Of a stretch of DNA of 64,000 nucleotides, positions 44,228 through 57,500 are shown one piece after another; positions within the stretch are counted from its first letter, which is position 1, and every line of letters begins with the position of its first letter. The notes under the pieces were generated by a model. That model did not search any database. It saw only the letters and a program-made list of their open reading frames with translations, and had not been told where the DNA came from. The stretch is taken from the NCBI GenBank assembly GCA_039654915.1, contig CM077599.1:72880001-72944000 (forward strand), in the 5' to 3' direction. A program made the position numbers and the translations under genes. The DNA is from Aquilaria yunnanensis (Eukaryota; Streptophyta; Magnoliopsida; Malvales; Thymelaeaceae).

Positions 44228-46198
44228 TGTCAGGACCCTTACCCCAGAGCTTGGCCAAGGTTAAAAATGTAAAGTAAATGCAATAAAAGCTAAGGAGAAT
44301 TAAGTAGTGATGGGTAACATTATGTGTAGGCCTACTTGAGGCTTATCGAGTTTAAAATGTGCATGTAAATGGCTTAAGTTGGTAATGGCGAGAAACAAAG
44401 CTAGAAAGCCAAATTGAACTCCTTTTCGAGTGTTAATAAAGATGTGAAAAGTTCATGAAGGACCGTATTGTGCCATGCAAGAAGTGGGCTTACTAGGGCT
44501 AGCATTAGCCCTATTTTTGTGCCATTTGGCACATGATCGGATTGTATGCTTCCACTTAAGCCTAAACCTCTAATCTCGGGTCAAAGCTCTATTTGTAAGT
44601 CAAAGTTGTTGTTCTTGGCGTTGAAGTGTCGGGTTCTTGGCAATTTCATTGCAAAGCTTGCCATTTAGTGCTTGGATTAAAGAATCAAGCTTAGTTGAGT
44701 GGATTTCAACCTTGAACGAACTTGGCATTTCACTTTCAAGCTTGGATTCTTACATTGGAATATTGGCTAAGAGCTTGAGGCACGAAATTGGTAAGGATTC
44801 ACGGTATACTGCTTGATTTTGGTATTGTTCCATGTTCAAGTTAGTATTTTGGCTTCTAAGTGATAGTAGTTGAGCTAGATGACATTAGAATGCTATAGGG
44901 GCTTATGTGATACCTTCGGGTATATATGATATGGTGGCTAGCTAGTTACTAATGGCAAGTACTAAAGTTCAATATGGGTAGGCCAACCTATAGTCGAACT
45001 TGGAGCTCTAGTAGAATGGGTGTTAAGATGATAAAGCTTTGATGGAAATTGTGTGTGTACTTGCTAGTTGGCATTCGGCCAAGAAGGACATTGGGTGTGG
45101 TGTGTGAGTTGTGTGCTTTGATGCTTTGTTTGTGCTTGCTAACCTTCAATAATAGTAGATGTTATGTATATGTTGTTGTATATATTGTGTTCTTGGTGTT
45201 TTCCTGTTTTTGTTTCAAGTATAGCTTGATTAAAGGAGGTTAAGCTTTCGGCTTAACTAAATAAACTCTAAGGAGCTGAAGTGAATTTCTTACTGAGTAT
45301 TAAAACTCATGCCCCGTTTATGTATATGTTTCAGGGAAAGGATTTGAAGTAGATTAACTTGCTTGTGTGCTAAGTTAGTGCTTGGTTGTGTTAAGGTATG
45401 TCCTAAGCCGAGAGGATTGTTGCTCAATATGTACTTAATGCAAGCTTTATATGTCTTGGAAACTCATGTGTTTAAGTTTTGCAGGCTCGAGTGTAGAATT
45501 GTGGGACAAGTCTAGGACTATGGATGTGTGCTCATGGGTTTTAGTTATGTGGTTTGCCTTTATGACTATGGGTCTCGTTGTAGGCCTCTTTTTGCAAACT
45601 TGGGTGTTGTACTACACCATTAAGGTGGCTTTTGGGTACTACTAGTACATGGGCTTGTAAATGCACAAGTAGGTGATATTTTGTATTTTGAGTACTTGTG
45701 GTAATGTTCCAAGGAACATTAGTACTAGTTTGATGTACATATGGATGAATGAGCCTCAGATGGCATATGCCTATTATGCATAATCTATAAATGGAAGCCT
45801 AATTCGGATTAAAGAGTTTTGTGCACTTGAATGGATGGTTGTTGCATGATATATGGAAAATCTTATGATTTCAAAATTTGATGAGTCTGGGATTCTTGGT
45901 TGCCATGCATTATGAATGCACACTTGAAGAGCACACATGTACCACTTGTATGAGAAATAACTAAACCCTACCTTGTGATGTAAGTAATGATTAAAAGTTG
46001 CTAAGTTAGCCTTCTAGGGCACCTCCCAAACCTTAGCCTTAGTGGAAACCATATGATAATGTGTGTGAAGCATATGGCCGAGAGTTAAGTTGAGTGTAAA
46101 CCACTATGAACTTATTAATTGAACCTAAAAGAATTGGTGCCTTGGATGCACACTTGACTAGCACTGCAAGTGCATAGGTTGGGGTGTAAGGTGTGACA
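44228..46198. mobile_element. Solo LTR, 1971 bp, inserted in CACTA TNP2
   Basis: It starts TGTCAGGACCC and ends AGGTGTGACA. The flanks are TCAAG (44223-44227) and TCAAA (46199-46203), a 5-bp duplication with one mismatch. TNP2 protein similarity ends at LDKLQ on the left and resumes on the right. It contains the motif TTACTGAGTATTAAAACTCA (45290-45310) and TTTTGCAGGCT (45478), shared in form with the other Tekay-like LTRs of this window. No coding domain was seen. Confidence 0.85.
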
Positions 46199-47599
46199 TC
46201 AAACGTGTGTAGCAATAATTCTTTGTCACATGGAAAAGATCTTTCCTCCATCATTCTTTATTGTGATGGTTCATCTTGTCATTCATCTTCTACTTGAGGC
46301 CAAACTTGCTGGACCTGTACGTTATAGATGGCTATATAGTATTGAAAGTTATGACCAACCGGTTGAATCATACTTTTCATTTTAAAAATATTCGATCGTA
46401 ACATGATCCATTATTTTTTTCCATTATAGGAATCTTCATACATTCAAGTCTTATGTTCATAACAAAGCACAACCTGAAGCTTCAATAGCTGAAGGATATG
46501 TGGATAAGGAATGCTTGACCTTTTGTTCTAGATATTTTGAAGGATATGAAACAAGGTTTAATAGGTCCAACATAAATTACAATGCCAAAACTGATGTGTC
46601 TGGCAAGTATTTATTTGATACTTGGGGAATTCCAATTGGGGGAGTTGAACTTTTTGTCTTGGACGATATGACTTAGGCATAAGCACATAGACATGTGCTT
46701 TTACACCATACGGCTACTAAAACCTTTCGCAAGTAGGTATTTCTATGGTACTTACTTGTTGTCTACTAAAACATGTAGTTATAACATTTTATTTTTTGGT
46801 TTGTAGAGACTATGTGGGCATGTTAAAAAGGATTTCTCGACCTCGTAAACTAAGACAACATGAAATTGACAAGTTTGTTCATGAAAAATTTCATGAATGG
46901 GTTAGTAATCATGTAACTTATAAAATTTTTATATTATACTTAGTATTCACTAATTTTGTGGATTATTTTCTTACTGAAAAACTAAGTATTAATTCTAGGC
47001 ATTCACTAATTTGGATGTGTCGGCAGAAGTTATGTGGTTAGGTCAGGGCCCAAACAAAATTGCCAAAAGATACCATGGTTTTATATGCAATGGATTTAGA
47101 TTGATCCCACAATACTGTGAACGAGGCAGTTGTACCCAAAATTCTGGTGTTGTGGTTACTTCCATGACAACAAGCTATGCAAGTGCTAAGGACCGTAATC
47201 CTTTGAAAGGAAATGTAGATTATTATGGCATTTTGACGGATATCCTAAAGTTGGATTACTTTGGGAATTTTAAGGTTATATTATTTCATTGCAATTAAGC
47301 TAATGTTACAAGTGGTCGAGGTTTGAAGAAAGATGATTTTGGGTTTACACTTGTCAATTTTTCTCGATTGATTCATACGGGGGAACAATTACGCCATGAG
47401 CCATTTATGTTTTCCTCTCAAGCTAAACAAGTCTTTTACTCACAAAATCCTCATAATTCAGATTGGTTTATAGTGTTGCGTAATACACCAAGGGACCTAT
47501 ATGACATGGGTGTTCAAAAAGATGTAAGTGATGTGGAGGCACGTAGTGGATGCATGCAATTCAGCAACCAAACTTTGCTGTAAGATTTTGTTATTGATT

Positions 47600-48260
47600 C
47601 TAGCATTCCATGTTAGGTTAGGTTGGATGGGGGTGAGGCAATTGTTTTGGAACAAACATGGTTATGCTAGAATTTTTTCTTAACTTGGTAAGTATTACTG
47701 AAGTGCATAAAATTTCTGATTCTAGTGTCCTAGAACATGATGCTAATTCTTGACATTTTTTGGCAAGTTGTTGCCAATTGTTGACAGATATTTGGAACTT
47801 ACTTTGTAAAGAATGCCGCATAGAAAGTTAAAAGGCATCAACATTGTCCCACATCAACAAGATGAAGTTCAAGAAAGAGAATGGGCTAAAGATGTAGAGC
47901 TTGGTATGGTCAACTATATGTGCAACAGGATGTCTTTTTTTTTTTTCTTAAAAAAATGTTTTGAAATTGGAGGATTGCATTTGTATTGTTTTGGTAGCAA
48001 GTGATTGTAGGATTGGATTTGTATTGTTTGCTACTGTGGTTAGGGTTTCAGAAACCAAAGGGAGAGGGATTAATATGAGCAGGGTCATATGGAGTTGTCT
48101 GATTTGTGTATTAGGGGGCTATGTAAAGTTCTTTTGGTTTCTTCTGAAGTGGTTTAGCAGTATCATTTATCTATAATATTATTGCTAGGTATATTCCTCT
48201 TCCATTTTTGTATATCATTGTATTTTCCTATCTAATTCATTTATTTTTTTATTGTTGAGT
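47600..48260. other. Non-coding part of CACTA between its two genes
   Basis: AT-rich DNA between the TNP2-like gene and the PF03004-like gene. Long T runs lie near 47935-47955. I see no conserved exon here; part may be the 3' end of the first gene and promoter of the second. Confidence 0.4.
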
Positions 48261-48269
48261 TTACAATAA

Positions 48270-49945
48270 TGAACAAAGAAGGTGAAAAAGAAAAGTAAAA
48301 AGGGGCAGAACTACACTAAAGGAGGTGTGTGGCATGGATGAAAATTCTCATATCCTGGTATCCTTCAACAAGTATGGCCAACCAGTTGGGAAGGAAGCTG
48401 CTTTGTTATCATCTTTTTGTGGGCTGTTAGCAAGGAATGGACTCATGTGTCCAATCAACAAATCTAACTGGACCAAAGTTTCGAAAGAGCTGAAAGCTGA
48501 TTTATTTGGAGTTATTCAAGTAATTTTATTGTTTTTAGAAGTTGAATTACTGATTAGTTGTGATTTATTTGGAGTTATTTAGGTAATTTCTTTGATTAAT
48601 TGTGTTTTTATTATTGTGAACAATCCAAGTTTTCACTCATTGAAACTAATGTTGTAAGAAAATTTATCTTTAAGATCTGTTGGAGACAAGTGGAGAAATT
48701 GGAAAAATGATTTGAAAGCAGCAAATTTTGTTAGAGAAACCTCAAAAGAAAAGATCAAGAACAAAGTTTCGTCGGGTGTTGTTGAGAATCAATGGAAGGA
48801 GTTGGTGAACTTTTGATATTCTGATGAGGGAAAGGTAATCTATTTTGAATTAATTATTTTTACATATTGTCTTAGTCTTTCATTTGTACTCATTATTGCA
48901 GAGACGAGAAGGAGTTGATAAGCAAATACGCTCCCACCAAAAGTATACTTATACTAGTGGATCAAAAAATTTTGCACGTGCTAGCCATGGGATTGTATGT
49001 GTTCATTCTCTTTTCTCATTCAATTAGTTTCCTACTGCATATTTTCTATCCAAGTAAATAAAGTTCATATGTGACACATTCTAGGAAGTTGCAACTGGGA
49101 ACACACATGCGTAATGGTGGAAAGTTCATGAATGATAAAACTGAACAATTATATGTACGTGAAGCCTTTCAATTTTTTTTGTTTGGTTTAGTGGACATAT
49201 TCGAAACTTTGAGAATATGTTTCTAGTCATTTCCTGTAGAAACTTTGAGAATATGGGCTATTGAAAGGTCTAGAATAGGTAGGGTGCACAAGCATGTGGA
49301 TTGACTCACTGTAGTTTATGGATAAATGGAAAGGAAATTGCTTTTAAATGTTACCTGAACATGATAATCATCTCAAAAATCAATAAGATAGATACTAAAA
49401 TATTTCTTCTTAGAACATATTGATTTGACCATGCCCAGCTTCTGAAGCTAGTTTGATGAGAAAAGGCATGTCCTAAAGTTAGTTAAACTGGAAATATTGT
49501 GTGCAGAACTTTCTAAAATTGTAGAATCATTTACACTATCGAAGCAATAAGGACTGGATTAGTCCAGTTATTTGTTACTATTGACATGGGCTGAATTGCA
49601 TCATCCAACTTTGAGTTATACATTATGTGCGCAATAGGTTAAAGCAAAACAAAAGCTGGATGAAAAAGTGAAAGAGAAAGAAAGATCTAAGGAAGAGCTA
49701 ACGGCACTGGAAGATTCTACTTTTGTAGAAGTTATGGGTAAGGATTACCCTGGCCGTGTTAAAGGCATGGGAAATGGCCAAACTCCTTCTTCTTATTATA
49801 GGTCAACTTCTAGATCACATGCTGCCCATGTTAAGTTCATAGAGGTACAGCAACTTCAAAGTGAGATGCAAGAGATGAGACATTAAATGAAGGAGAAAGA
49901 TGATCGAGTTGAAAATCTAGAGAAATAAGTGAAGGAAAAAAAATG
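48270..49945 (+). pseudogene. CACTA second gene, plant transposase PF03004 (TNPA/Transposase_24) type
   Basis: Exon pieces on the plus strand: 48290-48520 encodes RGRTTLKEVCGMDEN, then FNKYGQPVGKEAALLSSFCG and ARNGLMCPINKSNWTKV, the diagnostic start of the PF03004 domain. 48675-48835 gives SVGDKWRNWKNDLKAANF. 48900-48995 gives RREGVDKQIRSHQKYTYTSGS. 49640-49890 gives LTALEDSTFVEVMGKDYPGRVKGMGNG and a coiled-coil end. Introns separate them. A TGA in the third piece (about 48815) and weak splice borders suggest decay. In active CACTA elements this protein binds subterminal repeats. Confidence 0.8.
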
Positions 49946-49949
49946 ATTG

Positions 49950-51519
49950 TTTGGAGAAGTTGAAGGAACAAGTGGCCCTACTTCTACAAAAGTTCAAACT
50001 CTAATTAGTTATCTTTTATGTTCACATCAAACATGACATAATTCGTTGTTGCATTCTAGTTTATTAGGTGAAGAAAAAGTCCAAGCAGAAGGGGATGTTT
50101 CTTGTTGATAAGTAGATGTCAAGTAGAAGGCTTCAAGGTAAATCACTTTCCCCCCCTAAGATTATCTGAGATTATCTGTTGGTGGTTCTCTTCTTGAGAC
50201 CTCTTGTCTTACCATTAATTCTACTTGATCTGATGCCTGGCTCTTGAGATTATCTGTTTTTTGCCTAGGATAAATATTATTGAATGTGTCTAAATGTATT
50301 TTTGGATGAATGAAAGTAGGGTGAATACAAAAGATTATATAATTATATAATGGGAACAAATTGGCTCTTAATATATTTTTGAAGGAAAATATGCTACTAA
50401 TATTTTCTTTTGGAGTAAATAAGTCACCGTCATTAATGGTATGTACTGATATGAACATTCACAACATTAGATTATTGTTAGAGAAAAAGTGAGTTTTGTT
50501 TGGTCACACATACATAGCTTAGCCACATCACTTCTCACACTTAGGGACGAATCTATATGTTGTCGGGTCGGATCCCCGGATCCTAGTAAAATTTTTATTT
50601 TTTTAAAATATATGAAGCAATTTTTTATGGATCCCATTAAAATTTATTAAATAGATATGTTAATTTAAGAATATAAACAAAATGTTATGAAAAATGAACA
50701 ATTATTATTTTCTTATAAATATGTTGAAATTAAATTAATATTTAATATTTTTATTTTATAAGTATATTTTATATAAATTTTCAGTGCAAAAAAATATGTT
50801 GTCTATAAAAAAATAAATTATATTTGGACCTTGTAAATTTTTTTTCTAGATCCATCCATGCTCACACTAAATATTTACTAATAATATCTAATTAAGACAA
50901 AAATAATTTTAAGATGTTAGAATTTGGGCTATACTTTAATAATAAAATAATTCAATTCAAGTAAAAATAATTGAAATTGGAACTCAATTATTGGATATGT
51001 TTGAAGATCAACCTACATCAAGGAAAAAAATTCTCTGATCATTAACACCTTTTAATGAGTAATTTGACGTCCCCAGTTAGTAGGTTATTTGCTTATTTAA
51101 AAAATATTAGTGATATATTTACCTTAGAAAATACTTTCACTAGAAAATTGTTCCCTTAACCTAAGAAAATATTTGCAACTTCTGCTTTTCTATTGGTAAA
51201 TAGGAGCTTTATGGAGATGAAACTTGTTTTTTTTTTCTTCCAAATTTTTAAACCCATAATCCACTATAGGGGTGTTTAAAATCCGTATAACTATATCAAA
51301 ACATTTTCTTGAAGGTTTTTGGAATTTAGTTTAATTTATTTTTAATTTTATTTAGCTTAGTTTTAGGAATTATGTTTCAGTAATTGTAATTATAAATATG
51401 ACTGTTGTAATGTGAAATATATCAGGAAAATAGTGTACCACGTTTTTTTATCTTTTAGTGAATGTTCGGTTTTCCTTGAATTAAACTATTGTCTTCTCCA
51501 CTTTTACTCTTTAGAAGTT
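49950..51519. other. AT-rich DNA, right end of CACTA not resolved, no gene
   Basis: The right end of the CACTA element should lie here, but I see no TAGTG-type end. Direct repeats GAGATTATCTG occur near 50168 and 50251. From about 50580 the sequence is very AT-rich. No convincing frame. Confidence 0.45.
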
Positions 51520-51527
51520 AATCTCAG

Positions 51528-54500
51528 TAGAGGTGCATCCGGACCTGGCACACATTGAACTCGACCCAGGCATGGAACAGGCACAGCACGGCACGAATTG
51601 GAGCAGGCTTAGAGGGAAGATGGCCGAATATGGGCCTAAGAAGTGGAAAACGAGGCATGGCCCAAGACCGGCCTAAGATCGCCTCAAGATTGGGCCTAGC
51701 TCAACTCCACCCAAGCATGTTCGGTTCATGCCGGTTGGGTTCGGGCCTACCGTTTTCAAAAATTGGCTCCAACGGTCACTGATTCAAAAAATGGCAAAAT
51801 TACAGTCTAAGGACCTCCGACTGTTCACTAACGATTATTTAAGTCCTAAACCTTTTTTACCGTCACCCAATATTAAAAAATAGCTAGTTTCTAAGGATAT
51901 TTTGGTCCAATCAAATTTTTGCCACTCCTATAAATACCTACCCTCATTCCCTCACTTCCTCACACAAATTCTTACACTCTCCTCTCTACATCTATTAGCT
52001 TCTTTAATTTTCTCTCTTCAATTCTTATATTCTTCTAACAATTTCTTAATATCCTACTAATTTCTTCTTAATCTTTCCTTAATCCTTCATTAATCTTCCA
52101 TTAATTTTCATCACCTCAATGACTTCAATGAAGAGTAGTAGCTCGGCCCCCGCTAAGAGCTCCTCCTCCCGCACCAGCTTGGGGCCATTCTTCCACCACA
52201 AGAATTCTGTGGAAAAAGGGAATTAACATCCAAGACGAGCCGCAGCCTAGCAACATCAATATGACGAATATCAATTTGCAATTTGATGAGCAAAAGTTCG
52301 ACGACGATGTTGAAATCCAAGAGATCCCCGCTTAAAACGTTGATACGCAAGGAAGGGGTAGTGAACAACTGACACCTCAAAGTCAAGTTCCTGAGGGAGG
52401 TGAAGGAAAATCTCATCTCAAATCATTTGTGTGGGAGCATTTTAAGACACTATGGGAGAAAGACAACTGGTTTGCCAAGTGCAAGCACTGTGGGAAGAAA
52501 TTGGCATATAAGATGAATTTCAGGACCGGAACGCTTCTACGACATATAAGGAGCGAGCATCCGATGCACTATTCGAGAGTCAAAGGGAGTTCTGGTGGAC
52601 AGACACAACTTGGATCAACCGGTAGTACAAGTATCTTTAAATTTAATTAGCAAGATTGTAGGGAAGAGATGGTTAATTGGATGATGCTAATGGAAAAACC
52701 TTTTATGCAAGCTGAAGACATGCATTTAGAAAATTGGATTAGGTCAACTCTAAACCCTGCATTTAAAAAGGCATCTAGGACAACTATATAAAGAGAAGCA
52801 TCTAAAATGTATGAATTAGGTAAATCTAATCTACAGGCACATTTTTCTACAATTGATCATTACATTGCTTTTACTAGTGACATGTGGACATCTCCTATAA
52901 GGTAGGATTATTTCTATGTCACCGCATACTAGATTAATGATAATTGAGTCATTAAAAAAAGAATTATTACTTTCAAATACATGGAGTCTAATCACACTAG
53001 ATATAATATCTATCAATGCATCATAGATGTACTTCATGAATTTTTCTGTGCTAGCAAAGTTTTCTGCATTAGTTTTGACAATGCCTCTAATAACGATTTT
53101 GCTGCCCGAGAACTGTGTACTGCATTAAAACCCCCTTGGAATGGTGTTTTTTTTCCATATTAGATGCAGCTGTCATATTTTGAACTTGTATGTGCAAAAA
53201 GGGCTTGAGATTTTGTAGACAAAAATCCATCCAATCCGTAATACATTACTATATTTGAAGACACGGCCCAAAATAACTCGGGAATTGAAATGTGGGACAA
53301 ATGTTACAAATTTTGTCAATTATTATGGTATTTTTATGAAGCAACTGCTTTTTTCTCCAGTGTTTATTATTCCACTTCTCACAAAGTTTTGACGTATTTG
53401 GTAAATATTGTTTATATTTTGAATCAATACAAGATGGATCCATTTTTTCAAAGCAATGAAAGAGAAATGGGTTTCCTACTTTACACAGATCCCCCATCCC
53501 ATCTTTTTACTTGCATCTTCACTTGACTTAACCGTGAAAATTAGCAGGATATTATCTTTGCTTAAGAGGTACTATAGTTTCTTATATATAAATCATATTA
53601 GTTGTTTAGCTATGAAGGCTGAAATAGATAAGTACATGCGGGAGCTATACAAAGAATATCCATCCAACTACAAAGACAAGGTAAGATCAACATCTTCCTC
53701 CATCGCACGCCCCTCATCCTCCTCTTCCTCATCAGCACTGTTCAACCCCACGGAACAGCTGCTCCAGTGTCCTCGACCCACATCATCTGGCTTACCAGAA
53801 GTAGATGATTACCTTCACACCTCATTTGAAACAAGTGAGGATGACATTTTGGAGTGGTGGAAAGCAAAAAGTGGCAGATTTCCGATTCTGTCTATCCTTG
53901 GTAAGGAAGTTCTCGCGGTTCCGGTTTTAACCGTTGCATCAGAGTCCACTTTCAATGCTGGCAAATGAGTCATTTCAGATAAACGAGCCAAGTTTGCGCC
54001 CAAAGCAGTGGAGGTCTGAATGTGCAACTATGATTGGGGCCTTGCTGCCTTAAGAAAACAAGACAAAAAAAGTTCAGAAGATGAGATACAAGATGATGAC
54101 GGCGCTTCCACATCCTAGATTTTCCTTTTCAGTTCTTAGAATGAATTTGATCTGATTATGCTGTACAACATAGAACACAAGTTTTCATTTCAGTATGATT
54201 TTTTAGGAACGTTTTGCCATTTCAAATGTAAGACCCGTTCCAACTTGTTTGTACGTGGTGCTTGACTTTATTATTAATAAAATTTACATCGGTGGTTGTG
54301 TTTTTTTCTTTTCATAGAATTATAAAAATTTGAAACAAAAAAATAAATTATTTTTAAGTTAAAAAAATTCTATAAATTTTTTTAAAAAATGCAAAAAAAA
54401 TTTAAAAAAATTTAAAAAGCCTAGCCCAGGCCCGGTACAAAGCCCGGCTCAGGCCTAGCACAAATTATGACTGCCTTGCTAGGGCCTGACCAGCCCAGGC

Positions 54501-54543
54501 CCAGGGCCGGTCTCGAGCTGGTTAGGCCCAACGTTCACCACTG
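51528..54543 (+). mobile_element. hAT-superfamily DNA transposon, decayed
   Basis: It is flanked by an 8-bp duplication AATCTCAG (51520-51527) and AGTCTCAG (54544-54551), 7 of 8 matching. The ends are short imperfect inverted repeats: TAGAGGTGCATCCGGACC on the left, and CAGTGGTGAACGTTGGGCC reading inwards from the right. GC-rich subterminal regions with repeated words such as AGGCCCGG and CAGGCCCAGG surround an AT-rich core. Inside lies a transposase with a BED finger and an hAT C-terminal domain. The 8-bp duplication and protein class agree on hAT. Confidence 0.85.
52119..54118 (+). pseudogene. hAT transposase (BED finger plus hAT dimerisation domain), broken
   Basis: The likely start is ATG at 52119, followed by a serine-rich stretch; the frame shifts near 52210. 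The BED zinc finger is at 52429-52620: VWEHFKTLW, CKHCGKKL, then H-X3-H in LRHIRSEH. A catalytic core follows with FTSDMWTS and CISFDNASNNDF (about 52870-53100), broken by several stops. The C-terminal hAT dimerisation region is at 53790-53970: DDILEWWKAKSGRFPILS and ASESTFNAGK, where the family has a conserved S-x-x-x-F-S-x-x-G/K. At least six in-frame stops are present. It would have moved the surrounding element. Confidence 0.87.
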
Positions 54544-54551
54544 AGTCTCAG

Positions 54552-57500
54552 TCAAGTTAGACTGAATTATCTCTTTTGTCTACTTTGTCCCGATTCCCAA
54601 AGTAGGCACGTAACGTAATGCCTCTGTAAGTATCGAACCTAGGCCATGACATTAGCTTACTGGTCATTGACAAACCTATCGTTAACCTAAAAATAAAGTA
54701 TTTTAACAAATATGTTTTTTGTTTTTTGTGATCAAAATATATAATTAAATTATAAACAGGAGACCAAAGGTAATAAGGCAGTAGTATTATTGCGGAGCCA
54801 CACACTAACGATGCACAACTACTGTCGTACAACGATCTAAGACTCCATCAACAGTAAGAGGTCATGCAGGAAGCTGGACAGAGAAGTGGTGAGAGTGCTG
54901 CTCCTTGAAGCAATTCAAAAATATGTTTGTTTTATTCTTATTACTAAAAAAAAAACAACATGTTTATACATGTTGGGATTTTGTCCTTAATTAACAGTAA
55001 CACACATAAACGCATATAATCCTTAGTTCCAGTAGTACAGCTCTCAGATTCTTGAAGTCAAATACTATAATAATAATTAATGGACTCGAATATCCTTCCA
55101 TTGTTTTTCACTTAGTTTTTTTTTTGTCATTATTATTTGGTACGGTCGACACCACATTTATTACTCTCTATGAAAACAAAAAATTGATCTACTAAATACA
55201 TAGGGATTGTGCAGCTGTGGCAATATTTTAGTTGCCATGCAAGCTTAGATTGCACTCATATGTATAGAATATTTCAGATCACAAAATTTGATGGGAGATT
55301 GGAGATTATTATGAAACTTGTTGATAATTTTTAGAGGAAATTAAAAATCAAATATTAACCCTAGCTATCCCCCAAATCTTAGGGTGTCCACTATCTAATT
55401 TCAACTTTAACAATCATCTCCTGAGAGTAATATAGAGGGTGACCTAAAAAAAAAACCTCACTGCTTATTTAACAAATTGAAATTAACTCCTAATTAAAAG
55501 CCATCTCGGATATATATAATGTCCTACTAAATTCTTAAAATTTATGCAGAAATCATAAACCTTGGATTTAAAACCTCTATGTTTAGTCCTAATAAGATGT
55601 AAAAGTATGAAAAAGGTGACATAGTTTATGGGCAAAAAAGTCTTATATGGAGATTGTAAGGATTTAAGACATAAATGATTTAACTGAGCATATTTACCAA
55701 GTTATTAGGTAATTTTGATTGTAAAGATGTTCGATGTTAAAACTCAAGTTTTTTGAAGAATGTTCGAATGGGAGAATTAAAGGAATATTAGAAAGCCCTA
55801 TCAAATTAGTGCCATGAATGGTGGATCACATGATTCCTTGGGTAGACATCCGATTGGATAAAAAATACTCCAACCATTTCATAAAAACTAACCATTTTAC
55901 TATTTATAATAATTAATTTATGATTTTATTTTTTTCAAAATTTATTATAAAAATATGAATATTTATATGAAAATGAAACTTTGAAGATTATAATTTCTAA
56001 ATATCATTTTTAAGAATTTTTTTCAATATAAATTAATATGAATACATTCAAGTCAAACTTTAGTTAAAAAAGTAAAATGATCAATTAATGTGAAACGGAG
56101 AGAGTGTTATGTTATGTGAGTAGATGATAGCACCAAATCATTTAAATAGTATAGACTGCTTGCATGATAAAAAAGACTAGCAACATCATATATATATCTC
56201 ATATAGATTATAAGAAATATATGTAACAATTTTGTGAGAAAACAAGTAAATAAGGAGTAGATTATTATCAAACAGATTATAGCTGATCTTTTATTCTGTC
56301 ATGAAAGGCTAGATATAATTTCTTGTGGTTCAAGTTATCGACTTGTGGGGTACTGTTGGTGTCTAGCTGCTGGCTAGTTCCCCGCTCGAGCGGCATGACT
56401 CGCGTTTTTTGTTTTCAGGATCTTTAAACAACACGAAACTGCGCCGCACATTCCAAAACCTTGGTTAAGAAAAGTGCCACCAATTAAGGATTTTTTTTTT
56501 CAATAAGAAATAAATATCTCAACTTTATCATTTATATTGTCTTTTTATTATTATTATTTTATTTGGGGACCTAGGAAACTCTGTTGATCTACGTAATGAA
56601 TATAACTCTCCCCGTTTCCTTAATCCTGTGTTCACTTTCATAAATTCTAGGTTCAATTCCATTATCTTGGGGTTTGTCGCCAAAAATTAAATTATATCCC
56701 AAATTACAAATTAGTACCTGAACGAATGTAGAAAACCTGTCATTGGAGTAGTTTTTTGTTGCAAAATTGTCATTCAATTTATAGATCTTTATTACTCGTC
56801 AAACTGATAAACTAAATAATTCATAATTGAATTTACTAGATAGTAATTTTTTGTACTCTATTAAATGAAAAAAATAATTGAAAATTTATTTTATATAATA
56901 TAATGTTATCACCAAAGTAAATACTGATAAACTGAATAATTGGTACAATAGTAAGCAAAATTTAAAAATTATGTATATAAGTAAGTAAATAACTTATGTA
57001 AATATTCATATGATTTTGTTCATTTCAAGTTTTCCTATAGAGTTGCACCCTATTTAACTGTTTACTTTTATTAGTCGGATGCCTAAGAGGTTTACCCATT
57101 GGGGCGCAATTTCGATATGAATGATTACTTTGAGGACAAATTTGCTATATTTGTTACTCTAGGGATAGTTTTACAATACATGGTATAGTTCACAGAAAAA
57201 CAGTACAATTTAATTTAGCCAGAATTTTTTTGGAGTACCACTTAAATTAGTTAACAACTTTTATATTGTTATTTATACTTCTTTTGCTTAACAAGTTTTT
57301 GATAAGTTGGCTATCTATTTTCTTCATCAATTAGCAAGTTAATATATACAAGAACTTACTTGATCTAGCAAGTTCGAGGTAGCCGGTATGTGTACATCTA
57401 TGTAAGTTGCCTCTTGCTGCAGAAAGACATGCAGAGTTATGAATATTTGAGTTTTTTTTTTTTATTTTTTGGTTCTCTCTCTCTCTCTCTCTGTTCAATT

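Larger units (their letters stand above)
42000..47583 (+). pseudogene. CACTA (En/Spm) TNP2-like transposase, decayed and interrupted
   Basis: The start at 42000 (MDKSWMDKPR) is the transposase-associated zinc-binding domain (PF13963; CPC...C...H pattern: CPCQNYKNLFWHRRDMVKEHL). TNP2 (transposase_21) segments follow in order: YPGCMKASKLSF, GLGYEKIHACPND, RNVIFGLGAYGFNPFG, YACPCCGKE, then LIRHNLDVIYVEKNVCDNLI. A solo LTR (44228-46198) splits the frame; TNP2 and its C-terminal domains resume with EKIFPPSFF (46230) and SIAEGYVDKECLTFCSRYFEGYETRFN (46470). Exons continue through GRGLKKDDFGFTLVNFSRLIHTGEQL to about 47583. Stops and frameshifts throughout mean it is inactive. The product would bind the element ends and cut them. 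Confidence 0.9.
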
